DNA from: Myroides sp. WP-1
Lineage (GTDB): Bacteria > Bacteroidota > Bacteroidia > Flavobacteriales > Flavobacteriaceae
Assembly (NCBI RefSeq): GCF_014145635.1
Contig: NZ_JACHTC010000009.1
Coordinates: 62,001 to 126,000, forward strand
Direction of reading: 5' to 3'
DNA: 64,000 nt
The notes beneath the pieces were generated by a model. That model was not told the DNA's origin. It searched no databases and saw only the letters and a list, made by a program, of their open reading frames with translations. Below are positions 44,388 to 52,290 of this stretch, one piece after another (within the stretch, counting starts at the first letter, position 1; each line of letters starts with the position of its first letter). Both the position numbers and the translations under genes were made by a program.

Positions 44388-44801
44388 ATGCGTAACTACC
44401 TACTTAAAACCATACCGTTTTTTGCTGCAGTTCTTTTAGTATCATGTGGTAAAAAAGAAGAAAAACCAACGATGCCGGAACCTGTATATGAATCTGAGCG
44501 TGGTGGTGCAACAGAAATGAGCCAAGCAGAGAAAATTGCCTTGGGAAAACAAATTTTTGAAGGAAAAGGAACCTGTGCTTCTTGCCATATTGCAGATAAA
44601 AAAGTAATTGGTCCGAGTGTTAGAGAAATTATTGAGATTTACGATAAACACGATGTGAGTCTAATTTCCTTTTTAAAAGGACAAGAAGAAGCCATCGTGG
44701 ATCCTGCACAATTTATTATTATGCAGGCAAACTTAGAGATTACTAAGAAATTTAGTGATGCTGAGTTAGAGGCTTTGGAAGCCTACATGCGTAGCATGTA
44801 A
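44388..44801 (+). CDS. Cytochrome c lipoprotein
   Basis: 137 residues from the ATG at 44388. Leader MRNYLLKTIPFFAAVLLVSC with lipobox, then a charged linker, then a single class I cytochrome c domain: GTCASCHIADKKVIGPS (CxxCH) and the distal Met in AQFIIMQANLEI, with the C-terminal helix FSDAELEALEAYMRSM. Probably an outer- or inner-membrane-anchored periplasmic electron carrier. The heme ligation motif is intact. It follows a -7 box and ends at a terminator shared with the convergent thioredoxin-fold gene. Confidence 0.9.
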   Translation: MRNYLLKTIPFFAAVLLVSCGKKEEKPTMPEPVYESERGGATEMSQAEKIALGKQIFEGKGTCASCHIADKKVIGPSVREIIEIYDKHDVSLISFLKGQEEAIVDPAQFIIMQANLEITKKFSDAELEALEAYMRSM

Positions 44802-44834
44802 GTATCCTTTTTTATACGTTATTGTCATCTAAAT

Positions 44835-44872
44835 AAAAAGCTTGAGTACAGATTCGGTACTCAAGCTTTTTC
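44835..44872. terminator. Bidirectional intrinsic terminator
   Basis: AAAAGCTTGAGTA, loop CAGATTCGG, TACTCAAGCTTTTT between convergent genes. Confidence 0.9.
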
Positions 44873-44877
44873 ATTGG

Positions 44878-45669
44878 TTAGATATGCTTTTTGATTTGAT
44901 CGATTTTAATACCTCGATTCGAAGAGTAAACGACTTTGTTATTCTTCTTCACCATAACATAAGGAACAGCTTTATTCTTTAAATTGTAGTTGGGAACTAA
45001 GTGTTTGATCAATACTTCTGAGGTAAATACATCCCAAGGGTTCTCAAGTGACCCAAAGTTTTTATAAGCACTGCCTTCTGTGTAATTTTTCAAATTAGCA
45101 GCCGAACTAATGTACAAGGCGGTGAAAGGAATATTTTTATAAGCAGGATCAGTTGCTAACTGATTAAGCGCTGGATAGGCTTGCATGCATGGACCACAAT
45201 TTGTAGAAGTTATGATAAACACTCCATCTCTTGCCAAAAGATCCTCCAATTCATGCGTTTGACCTGCGAAAGTAGTAAATTGAGTTACCTCTGTTGCAAG
45301 AGGCGTTGAAGCTACCTTTTCTGTTGGTTGGGTATTGTCAAAAGATATGGTCCCGTCTACTTCAATTACAATCTCTCTATTGTCTTCATCTATAATCGTT
45401 ACCCGATTGTGAACCCCTGTAAGATCATAAGAAAAAATTTGGTAGTACACACCAAATTGATCTCCACTACCTTTTCGGAGTAAATTGGAGTCGATGTATT
45501 TGAGCTTGTCTTTAGAAGCCATTTTCATTGTGCTTTTAAAGGCCTGTAGCTCTTCTGAGGATAAGTTTTCAAGTAACAAAGGAAAATGTTCTTTGATGTA
45601 GTTGTCTTTTTGCTTCTGCCCCAAGGCTAAGGTTGTGCCTAGTAAGAACAAGAGTAATGTTTTTTTCAT
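44878..45669 (-). CDS. Secreted thioredoxin-fold protein
   Basis: 263 residues. Signal peptide MKKTLLLFLLGTTLALG, then a helical N-terminal part and a C-terminal thioredoxin-like domain with the CGPC redox motif (Cys158 and Cys161 in TSTNCGPCMQAYP) and the cis-Pro region AVPYVMVKKNN. Similar in layout to the TlpA-type periplasmic thiol reductases of Bacteroidota. Monocistronic. A 15-bp inverted repeat ends three bases before its ATG, which could affect transcription or translation. Substrate unknown. Confidence 0.87.
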   Translation of the reverse strand: MKKTLLLFLLGTTLALGQKQKDNYIKEHFPLLLENLSSEELQAFKSTMKMASKDKLKYIDSNLLRKGSGDQFGVYYQIFSYDLTGVHNRVTIIDEDNREIVIEVDGTISFDNTQPTEKVASTPLATEVTQFTTFAGQTHELEDLLARDGVFIITSTNCGPCMQAYPALNQLATDPAYKNIPFTALYISSAANLKNYTEGSAYKNFGSLENPWDVFTSEVLIKHLVPNYNLKNKAVPYVMVKKNNKVVYSSNRGIKIDQIKKHI

Positions 45670-45672
45670 GGT

Positions 45673-45712
45673 TTGATTGGATTATACGTATTGTATAGTA
45701 TAATCCAATCAA
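45673..45712. repeat. 15-bp perfect inverted repeat at a start codon
   Basis: TTGATTGGATTATAC (45673-45687) and its exact complement GTATAATCCAATCAA (45698-45712) separated by 10 bp. On the minus strand the element ends three bases before the ATG of the thioredoxin-fold gene. Confidence 0.75.
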
Positions 45713-45799
45713 TGTGCCATGACTAATCTATTTGTTACTCGGTTGTATTTCAGCTAAATGCGTATTGTTTAATACGAAAAGTGTCCGAAAGTGAACGAT

Positions 45800-46657
45800 T
45801 TATTGTTCGCTTTTATGATGGAATTTCTTTTTCAACGCATTTAAAGTCGCTTGATGTAAAACTGTAGCATGTACTTCATCTTCCATATAGTCAAAATGAG
45901 AGTGAATCAGTGGATTTGCTTGTAGCATGTGGTAAAAACGCTTGGCTTCGTCAAACATCATTTGATCTTCCGCTTCATTAGGAACGCCAACATAAACGTT
46001 TACAGGATTTTTTATTTTTTTCAATAAACAAGCCGTTGTCTCGTCTAACAGTTGCTCTTCACCCCACCATAAACTCGGACTAACAATGATGTAATTCGTA
46101 AAGATCAGGGGGTGTTTGGTCAACAGATAGGCAGACATTAGCCCTGCCATAGATTCCCCTACAACTGTTCGTTCATCTGTAGTGGGATAATGTTGATTGA
46201 TATAGGGAATTAACTCTCCTTCTAAAAAGGCAGCATAGGGTTCTGCTCCTCCATATTGTGTAAAGTAGTCTCTACTGAACCCTACTTTATCTAAAAAATC
46301 AATATTTGGCACAGCAAAGGTAAAGTCTCTTCGACGATTGACGTTTTCAATCCCTACCACAATAGCTTCAGGAAAGCGATTGATCCAAGGTTGTGAACTC
46401 ACGCGGAAAATCCCCGCTAAGTGAACAAAATCCTCTTCTACTCCACCATCTAAAATGTAGACTACAGGATACTTAATTGTGTCATTGGGTTGGTAATAGG
46501 GAGGTAGGTAAATATTAATCGTTCTCGTTTCGTTTAGGATATTCGATTCTAAAGTAATCGATTCGCCAATTGATATTTTTTGTGCTTCTTTTTGTCCAAA
46601 TGCTACAAAAGCAAGTAAGAAAAAAGCAGCAGTAAGCACTTTGTTTAAAACTGTCAT
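45800..46657 (-). CDS. Secreted alpha/beta-hydrolase, esterase D / IroE-like
   Basis: 285 residues. Signal peptide MTVLNKVLTAAFFLLAFVAF, then a PF00756-type esterase: NETRTINIYLPPYY, YPVVYILDGG, the nucleophile elbow VVGESMAGLMS with Ser169, the acid region GVPNEAED and the catalytic His in EDEVHATVLHQ. The family includes periplasmic siderophore esterases (IroE-like) and carbohydrate esterases. Its place near heme genes fits the former weakly. Monocistronic with a -7 box. Confidence 0.87.
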   Translation of the reverse strand: MTVLNKVLTAAFFLLAFVAFGQKEAQKISIGESITLESNILNETRTINIYLPPYYQPNDTIKYPVVYILDGGVEEDFVHLAGIFRVSSQPWINRFPEAIVVGIENVNRRRDFTFAVPNIDFLDKVGFSRDYFTQYGGAEPYAAFLEGELIPYINQHYPTTDERTVVGESMAGLMSAYLLTKHPLIFTNYIIVSPSLWWGEEQLLDETTACLLKKIKNPVNVYVGVPNEAEDQMMFDEAKRFYHMLQANPLIHSHFDYMEDEVHATVLHQATLNALKKKFHHKSEQ

Positions 46658-46677
46658 AGGTTATAAATTAATAATTT

Positions 46678-46685
46678 CAAATGTA
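46678..46685 (-). promoter_or_regulatory. Putative -7 box of the esterase gene
   Basis: Minus strand TACATTTG, exact TAnnTTTG, 20 bp before the ATG at 46657. Confidence 0.45.
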
Positions 46686-46926
46686 ACTAAAATGTCAGGG
46701 AGAACGGTGTTTAAACCTGAAAAAGAATAGATAATTTGAAGCAAAACAAAGTTGAGGGAAGTTCAACTTGTTTGAATTAGAACCTGTTTTTTAGGTAAAA
46801 AAAGGCAAAAAAGAAAAAGGAGCATCGATGAAAACCCTAGTAGTGACGGGTTATTTAGAAGCATTCTAATATTATTTGATTAGTATAATTCGTAATTTTA
46901 TCCTTCAAAAATAAACGAACAATCTA

Positions 46927-48528
46927 ATGGACTTTATATATCAAGATCCGTATCCCATTCAAAAGGACGATACGAAGTATAAAAAAATTTCTTCTGATTT
47001 TGTAAAAATCGAAAAAGTAGGCGATCGCGAAATCTTAGTTGTTGATCCAAAGGCTTTAGAAGTTTTGTCTGAAGCAGCAATGACAGACGTTTCTTTCATG
47101 TTGAGAACGGCTCACTTAGAAAGTTTAAAAGCAATCTTAGACGATCCTGAGGCAACGGATAACGATCGTTTTGTGGCATATAATTTATTGCAAAATGCAG
47201 TTGTAGCTATAGACGGACAATTACCTTCTTGTCAAGATACAGGAACAGCAATTGTTGTAGCCAAAAAAGGAGAAAATGTTTATACGGGATCCAATGATGC
47301 AGAGTCGTTATCTAAAGGTATTTTTAATACGTACCAAAAGAAGAATTTACGATACTCTCAGATTGTACCCATCAGTATGTTTGAAGAGAAAAATTCAGGA
47401 TCAAATTTACCTGCACAGATCGATATTTACGCTACACAAGGTCAAAAATATGAATTCTTATTTTTGGCAAAAGGTGGTGGATCTGCCAATAAGACGTTCT
47501 TGTACCAAAAGACAAAATCTTTGTTGAATGATAAAAACTTAACAGAGTTTATCAAAGACAAAATCATGGACCTAGGTACTTCAGCTTGCCCTCCCTACCA
47601 CTTAGCTTTAGTGATTGGTGGTACATCGGCAGAAGCTAACCTTGCGGCAGTGAAAAAAGCATCTGCAGGATATTACGATAACTTACCTACTTCTGGTAAT
47701 ATGGGGGGACAAGCATTCCGCGATATTGAATGGGAGAAAAAGTTACAATTAATTTGCCAAGAGTCTCATATTGGAGCACAATTTGGTGGTAAATATTTTA
47801 CCCATGACGTACGTGTAATTCGCTTACCTCGTCACGCAGCTTCTTGTCCTGTAGGATTAGGTGTTTCATGTTCTGCAGACCGCAACATCAAAGCGAAAAT
47901 TACAGCAGAAGGACTATTCATTGAACAGTTGGAAGAAAATCCAGCGCGTTTATTGCCTGCAGTAGCTCCTCACTTGGAAGAGCCTGTGGTAATTGACTTA
48001 GATAAACCAATGAAAGAACAATTGGCAGAATTGACTAAGCATCCAATAAAAACACGTGTAATGTTAAATGGAACAGTTATCGTTGCTCGCGATATTGCAC
48101 ATGCGAAGATTCAAGAGATGTTAGACAATGGCGAAGCGATGCCAGAATATTTCAAAAATCACCCTGTTTACTACGCCGGACCAGCAAAAACCCCAGAGGG
48201 AATGCCTTCAGGAAGTTTTGGACCAACTACAGCAGGACGTATGGACCCTTATGTAGACTCCTTCCAAGCTGTTGGCGGAAGCATGATTATGCTAGCCAAA
48301 GGAAACCGTTCGCAAGCGGTAACAGATGCTTGTAAAAAACACGGTGGATTCTATTTAGGATCAATCGGTGGACCTGCAGCAATCTTAGCAAAAGAGAATA
48401 TCTTGAGCGTTGAGGTCGTTGATTTCCCAGAGTTGGGAATGGAAGCGGTTCGCAAAATCGTGGTAAAAGATTTCCCTGCTTTTATTATCACAGATGATAA
48501 AGGAAATGATTTCTTCCAAAATTTGTAA
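46927..48528 (+). CDS. fumA: Fumarate hydratase, class I (iron-sulfur)
   Basis: 533 residues. Interconverts fumarate and L-malate with an oxygen-sensitive [4Fe-4S] cluster. N-terminal alpha part with [14 protein letters not shown], the [20 protein letters not shown] segment, the Cys-containing [22 protein letters not shown], and the C-terminal beta part [20 protein letters not shown]. One chain combines both parts, as in E. coli FumA. Normal length. It stands alone with a terminator. It complements sdhAB and aspA in the same window for fumarate metabolism. Confidence 0.96.
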   Translation: MDFIYQDPYPIQKDDTKYKKISSDFVKIEKVGDREILVVDPKALEVLSEAAMTDVSFMLRTAHLESLKAILDDPEATDNDRFVAYNLLQNAVVAIDGQLPSCQDTGTAIVVAKKGENVYTGSNDAESLSKGIFNTYQKKNLRYSQIVPISMFEEKNSGSNLPAQIDIYATQGQKYEFLFLAKGGGSANKTFLYQKTKSLLNDKNLTEFIKDKIMDLGTSACPPYHLALVIGGTSAEANLAAVKKASAGYYDNLPTSGNMGGQAFRDIEWEKKLQLICQESHIGAQFGGKYFTHDVRVIRLPRHAASCPVGLGVSCSADRNIKAKITAEGLFIEQLEENPARLLPAVAPHLEEPVVIDLDKPMKEQLAELTKHPIKTRVMLNGTVIVARDIAHAKIQEMLDNGEAMPEYFKNHPVYYAGPAKTPEGMPSGSFGPTTAGRMDPYVDSFQAVGGSMIMLAKGNRSQAVTDACKKHGGFYLGSIGGPAAILAKENILSVEVVDFPELGMEAVRKIVVKDFPAFIITDDKGNDFFQNL

Positions 48529-48552
48529 AATAGACAAATAACTCAATAACGA

Positions 48553-48590
48553 GAAAAAGCTGTCTTACTTCGGTAAGGCAGTTTTTTTTT
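48553..48590 (+). terminator. Intrinsic terminator of fumA
   Basis: AAAAAGCTGTCTTAC, TTCG tetraloop, GTAAGGCAGTTTTTTTTT with wobble pairs. Confidence 0.88.
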
Positions 48591-48684
48591 GCCTTTGAAA
48601 ATTAAAACTCTGTTAATTAAATCATTGGAAACCAGTATTCTCAATTACAATGCGTAACTTAATAGGAACTAAAAAACAATAAAT

Positions 48685-49425
48685 ATGAAAATATTAGAAA
48701 ATAAAGTTGCGATTGTTACTGGAGGAGCTTCAGGAATTGGAAAAGCCATTGTTGAATTATTTGTCAAAGAAGGAGCAAAAGTGGTAATTGCGGATTTGAA
48801 TGAAGAATTGGGAAATAAATTGGCAACTAGTCTAGGTGCGAATACACACTTTGTAAAATCAAATGCAGCTTTACCCGCAGACAATGAAACGTTAGTTGCA
48901 GAAACGCTAAAGAAATTTGGCAAATTAGATGTTGCAGTGAATAACGCGGGAATTGGTGGAGCAAGTGCTCCTACAGGAGAATATGATATTGATGAATGGA
49001 AAAAAGTGACGTCAATTAATTTAGATGGCGTGTTTTATGGCATGCGCTATCAAATTCCAGCAATGTTGAAAAATGGAAAGGGAAGTATTATTAATATGGC
49101 ATCTATTTTAGGACAAGTTGGCTTTGCGGGCTCTTCGGCCTATGTTGCTGCTAAACACGGTGTAGTAGGATTAACAAAATCTGCAGGTTGGGAATACGGT
49201 ACGCAAGGTATTCGCGTCAATGCTGTCGGTCCTGGTTTTATCGAAACCCCATTGCTAACATCGATGGATCCCAAGGTCAAGCATTTCTTAGAATCTCAAC
49301 ACGCTATGCAGCGCTTGGGGACATCAGAAGAAGTAGCAGAGTTGGTACTTTGGCTAGCATCCGATAAAGCTTCATTTGCAACAGGAGGTTATTATCCCAT
49401 TGAAGGAGGTTATTTAGCAAAATAA
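48685..49425 (+). CDS. Short-chain dehydrogenase/reductase
   Basis: 246 residues, classical SDR. NAD(P)-binding GGASGIGKAIVELF, NNAGIGG, catalytic Ser region SIINMASILGQ, YxxxK active site YVAAKHGVVG, and the C-terminal VGPGFIETPL and ASFATGGYYPIEGGY. Sequences of this kind are annotated as glucose-1-dehydrogenase-like or 3-oxoacyl-ACP-reductase-like, without known substrate. Monocistronic, with a terminator. Confidence 0.93.
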   Translation: MKILENKVAIVTGGASGIGKAIVELFVKEGAKVVIADLNEELGNKLATSLGANTHFVKSNAALPADNETLVAETLKKFGKLDVAVNNAGIGGASAPTGEYDIDEWKKVTSINLDGVFYGMRYQIPAMLKNGKGSIINMASILGQVGFAGSSAYVAAKHGVVGLTKSAGWEYGTQGIRVNAVGPGFIETPLLTSMDPKVKHFLESQHAMQRLGTSEEVAELVLWLASDKASFATGGYYPIEGGYLAK

Positions 49426-49431
49426 ATAGGG

Positions 49432-49464
49432 AGGATTTAGTTGTTTCGACTAAATCCTTTTTTT
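49432..49464 (+). terminator. Intrinsic terminator of the SDR gene
   Basis: AGGATTTAGT, loop TGTTTCG, ACTAAATCCTTTTTTT following the stop. Confidence 0.88.
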
Positions 49465-49504
49465 ATATCTAAAATTGAGATGGCAATTATTCGACTAAAA
49501 AAAG

Positions 49505-49512
49505 TAAATTTG
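49505..49512 (+). promoter_or_regulatory. -7 box immediately upstream of rlmN
   Basis: TAAATTTG, exact TAnnTTTG, ending 4 bp before the rlmN ATG at 49517; predicts a leaderless mRNA. Confidence 0.5.
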
Positions 49513-49516
49513 CAGC

Positions 49517-50557
49517 ATGCAATTAGAGAAAAAAGACATACGTAGTTTATCAAAAGAACAATTGAGAGATTTTTTTGTTTCTCAAGGGGATAAATCATTT
49601 AGAGGGAATCAGGTGTACGAGTGGTTATGGAGTAAAGGTGCTCATTCTTTTGAGGATATGAGCAATCTATCTAAAGCTACCCGTCAAATGTTGGAAGATC
49701 ATTTTGTGATTAATCACATTCGCGTTGATAATATGCAAATTAGTTCGGATGGAACAATCAAAAACGGGGTAAAATTACACGACGGATTGATTGTGGAATC
49801 TGTTTTGATCCCGACCGAAACCCGTACTACGGCTTGTGTCTCTTCTCAAGTTGGTTGTAGTTTAGATTGTGAGTTTTGCGCTACAGCAAAATTGAAACGC
49901 ATGCGAAATTTAAATCCAGACGAAATATATGATCAGGTCTTAACTATTGATCAACAAAGCCGACAAAATCACGGTCGTCCTTTGTCAAATATCGTTTTCA
50001 TGGGGATGGGTGAACCGTTGATGAACTACAACAACGTGCAAGCTGCAATTGATAAGATCACCTCAGAAGAAGGTTTGGGAATGTCACCAAAACGCATTAC
50101 CGTTTCTACATCTGGAATTCCAAAAATGATTCGAAAACTAGCAGATGATCAAGTAAAATTCAAACTAGCTGTTTCACTGCATTCTGCTATTGAAGAAACG
50201 CGTAATCGCATTATGCCTTTCTCTAAGAGTTTTCCACTGACAGACTTAAGAGATGCACTACAATATTGGTATAGCAAAACAAAAAGTAGAATTACGTTTG
50301 AATATGTTGTTTGGAGAGGTATTAACGATGACAAAGCATCTATTGATGCGTTGGTAAAGTTCTGTAAGCAAATGCCGAGTAAAGTTAATCTAATTGAATA
50401 CAACCCCATTGATGATGGAGAATTCCAACAAGCAGATGACCAAGCCATCAATAATTACATTAAAGCCTTAGAAAGCAATGATATCACAGTGGTGGTTAGA
50501 CGCAGTCGCGGAAAAGATATCGATGCCGCTTGCGGGCAATTAGCCAATAAATCATAA
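49517..50557 (+). CDS. rlmN: 23S rRNA A2503 / tRNA A37 C2-methyltransferase
   Basis: 346 residues. Radical SAM enzyme methylating C2 of A2503 in 23S rRNA (and A37 of tRNA). The N-terminal helix-hairpin-helix-like part (SFRGNQVYEWLW), the CX3CX2C cluster CSLDCEFC, SNIVFMGMGEPLMNYNNV, SLHSAIEETRNRIMPFSK, and the catalytic C-terminal Cys in DIDAACGQL. Normal length. Monocistronic start with an apparent leaderless promoter; the polyprenyl synthase gene follows after 99 bp with its own promoter. Confidence 0.97.
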   Translation: MQLEKKDIRSLSKEQLRDFFVSQGDKSFRGNQVYEWLWSKGAHSFEDMSNLSKATRQMLEDHFVINHIRVDNMQISSDGTIKNGVKLHDGLIVESVLIPTETRTTACVSSQVGCSLDCEFCATAKLKRMRNLNPDEIYDQVLTIDQQSRQNHGRPLSNIVFMGMGEPLMNYNNVQAAIDKITSEEGLGMSPKRITVSTSGIPKMIRKLADDQVKFKLAVSLHSAIEETRNRIMPFSKSFPLTDLRDALQYWYSKTKSRITFEYVVWRGINDDKASIDALVKFCKQMPSKVNLIEYNPIDDGEFQQADDQAINNYIKALESNDITVVVRRSRGKDIDAACGQLANKS

Positions 50558-50617
50558 CAAAAGTGAAATCAAATCAAGGCAAACTGTCTTTTTTTGTTAA
50601 CTAGATATTGTGTATAG

Positions 50618-50650
50618 TTGTGTACTATGACATAAAATGTCATAAATTTG
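50618..50650 (+). promoter_or_regulatory. Promoter of the polyprenyl synthase gene with built-in operator
   Basis: TTG (50618-50620), 22-bp spacer, TAAATTTG (50643-50650), 6 bp before the ATG at 50657. The inverted repeat ATGACAT-AAA-ATGTCAT (50627-50643) fills the space between the boxes, an arrangement typical of repressor binding. Confidence 0.55.
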
Positions 50651-50656
50651 TTTATA

Positions 50657-51637
50657 ATGAATATTGTACAGCAAATACAGGAACCAATTAAGGTTGAAAT
50701 GGAGCTTTTTGAAAAGAAGTTCCACAAATCCATGGCTACCAAAGTAGCCTTACTAAATCGAATTACGTATTACATTGTAAACCGCAAAGGAAAACAAATG
50801 CGACCGATGTTTGTTTTTCTCGTTGCGAAGATGGTCTGTGAAAACGGAGTCAATGAACGCACATATCGAGGAGCATCGGTTATCGAATTGATTCATACCG
50901 CTACCTTGGTTCACGATGATGTAGTGGATGACAGCAATAAACGCCGAGGGTTCTTCTCTTTAAATGCCCTGTGGAAAAATAAAATCGCCGTTTTAGTTGG
51001 CGATTATCTACTCTCTAAAGGACTTTTACTCTCTATTGACAACGGAGATTTTGATTTGTTGCGTATTATTTCAGTAGCTGTACGTGAAATGAGCGAAGGA
51101 GAATTACTGCAAATCGAAAAAGCCCGTCGCTTGGATATTACAGAAGAGGTTTATTATGAAATTATCCGTCAAAAAACAGCTACTCTTATTGCTGCTTGTT
51201 GTTCTCTAGGTGCTGCTTCTGTACAACCTGATAATACCGAACTCATTGAGAAAATGCGCAAATTCGGTGAAGTTATCGGTATGGCTTTTCAAATTAAGGA
51301 CGACTTGTTTGACTACACCGATGGCCCTATCGGTAAACCAACTGGTATCGATATCAAAGAGCAAAAAATGACCTTGCCTCTAATTTACGCACTCAATACC
51401 GCTACAAAAGAAAAAAGAAAATGGCTCATTAACTCCGTAAAAAACCACAATGAAGACAAGCGTCGAGTAAAAGAGGTGATTGATTACGTCAAAGAAGTGG
51501 GTGGATTAACCTATGCAAGTCAAAAAATGATCGACTATCAACAAGAAGCCTTGTTGATACTTGAGGATTTCCCATCTTCTCCTTTTAAAGAAGCATTAAT
51601 CACGATGGTTAATTATGTAATTGAGCGAAAAAAATAA
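50657..51637 (+). CDS. Polyprenyl diphosphate synthase (long chain, IspB-like)
   Basis: 326 residues from the ATG at 50657 (the frame opens at a TTG three codons before). All-trans prenyltransferase making the side chain of menaquinone or related quinones. First Asp-rich motif LVHDDVVDDSNKRRG and second QIKDDLFDY with the Lys/Gln positions GKPTGIDIKEQKMTLP, and the chain-length region GEVIGMAFQI. Length is typical. Menaquinone would be the electron acceptor/donor for the succinate/fumarate enzymes here. The chain length is not predictable with certainty. Confidence 0.94.
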   Translation: MNIVQQIQEPIKVEMELFEKKFHKSMATKVALLNRITYYIVNRKGKQMRPMFVFLVAKMVCENGVNERTYRGASVIELIHTATLVHDDVVDDSNKRRGFFSLNALWKNKIAVLVGDYLLSKGLLLSIDNGDFDLLRIISVAVREMSEGELLQIEKARRLDITEEVYYEIIRQKTATLIAACCSLGAASVQPDNTELIEKMRKFGEVIGMAFQIKDDLFDYTDGPIGKPTGIDIKEQKMTLPLIYALNTATKEKRKWLINSVKNHNEDKRRVKEVIDYVKEVGGLTYASQKMIDYQQEALLILEDFPSSPFKEALITMVNYVIERKK

Positions 51638-51658
51638 AATAAAATTAAATCGAAAACC

Positions 51659-51683
51659 AACCTTTGTTGGATCGTTGCGTCTA
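51659..51683 (+). promoter_or_regulatory. ECF-type promoter 1 (before the candidate ncRNA)
   Basis: AAC at 51659-51661, 16-bp spacer, CGTCTA at 51678-51683, in the context CCAACCTTT...TTGCGTCTA. This is the layout of promoters used by ECF sigma factors (AAC at -35, CGTC at -10). The same context recurs at 52101-52126, just upstream of the ECF sigma gene. Confidence 0.55.
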
Positions 51684-51689
51684 CTAGAA

Positions 51690-52043
51690 CAAAGATTCTA
51701 TTTCCAGAACATTTGAAGAGGTCGAAGCAATAGAAAAGTGAATTATTTCGCAGATATTGTTTCCTATATAGACAGGATATTGGCTTAAAAGTAAATAAAA
51801 TAAAGCCGTATTAACATTCAAATAGAAAAATAGTCGTTTGAATTTTGGAAATTTACCTAGAATTGGCGTATATTACATCAAGTCTAACCAACGAAGAGTA
51901 AAAGAAAGATTATAAATCAGTTATTCAAACTGAAGGTAATTCGTAACCTAATGAACGAAGAATTTTTTCCGTTGGTTCCGTTAGCGTAACCAACTCATTT
52001 TAAATTGTACAGAGAGCCCCATATAAGGGGCTCTCTTGTTTTT
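51690..52043 (+). ncRNA. Candidate ECF-dependent small RNA
   Basis: About 350 bp between an ECF-type promoter and a strong terminator, with no ORF of 60 codons or more on either strand. The sequence holds several local hairpins: ATTCAAA...TTTGAAT in the middle and GTTGGTT...AACCAAC (51972-51992 region) near the end. The start is estimated from the promoter; the end from the T-run. No known RNA family recognised. A 12-codon ORF MNEEFFPLVPLA (from about 51950) lies near the 3' end and could also be a leader peptide. Confidence 0.4.
52011..52043 (+). terminator. Strong intrinsic terminator of the candidate ncRNA
   Basis: AGAGAGCCCC (52011-52020), loop ATATAA, GGGGCTCTCT (52027-52036), then TGTTTTT. 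A perfect 10-bp GC-rich stem that no annotated gene ends at. Confidence 0.85.
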
Positions 52044-52100
52044 ATGTTAGGATGAAATCAAAGCTTTATTTTCTAAATAAAAAAAAGTAATTTTCTTTCC

Positions 52101-52126
52101 AACCTTTTTCAACTTTCTTGCGTCTA
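52101..52126 (+). promoter_or_regulatory. ECF-type promoter 2 (sigma factor operon)
   Basis: AAC at 52101-52103, 17-bp spacer, CGTCTA at 52121-52126, in the context CCAACCTTT...TTGCGTCTA, the same as promoter 1. It lies 165 bp before the ECF sigma gene and 31 bp before a 24-codon ORF. Autoregulation by the encoded sigma factor is the natural reading. Confidence 0.6.
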
Positions 52127-52156
52127 TGTAATAGATCAACCAATACATCAACCATT

Positions 52157-52231
52157 ATGAAAGGATTATTACTACTTATCGTTAGTTTGTTGCAAATCAT
52201 CTGGGCATTTGTCTCTCTTGTTTTATCTTAA
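52157..52231 (+). CDS. 24-residue hydrophobic peptide in the sigma operon leader
   Basis: ATG at 52157 to TAA at 52229-52231. It begins MKGLLLLIVSLLQ and continues IIWAFVSLVLS, one membrane-spanning stretch with a single Lys at the N-terminus. It lies between the ECF promoter and the sigma gene, so it would be the first translated product of that mRNA. Too short for usual gene callers. Could be a small membrane protein or a translated leader; coding status is unproved. Confidence 0.45.
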   Translation: MKGLLLLIVSLLQIIWAFVSLVLS

Positions 52232-52290
52232 ATTATAGAAAAGCTGATTTTGTAAATTATATTTTTTGAAATTAGCAAAGCCAAATTCAA

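Noticed and set aside
46828..46869. 13-codon ORF (MKTLVVTGYLEAF) upstream of fumA with an AAGGAG before it
   Set aside because: Too short to judge; no conservation evidence. It could be a leader peptide, but chance is equally likely.
51690..52043. 6S RNA, RNase P RNA, SRP RNA or tmRNA
   Set aside because: Considered for this gap, but none of the conserved motifs of these RNAs is visible, so it is left as an unnamed candidate.
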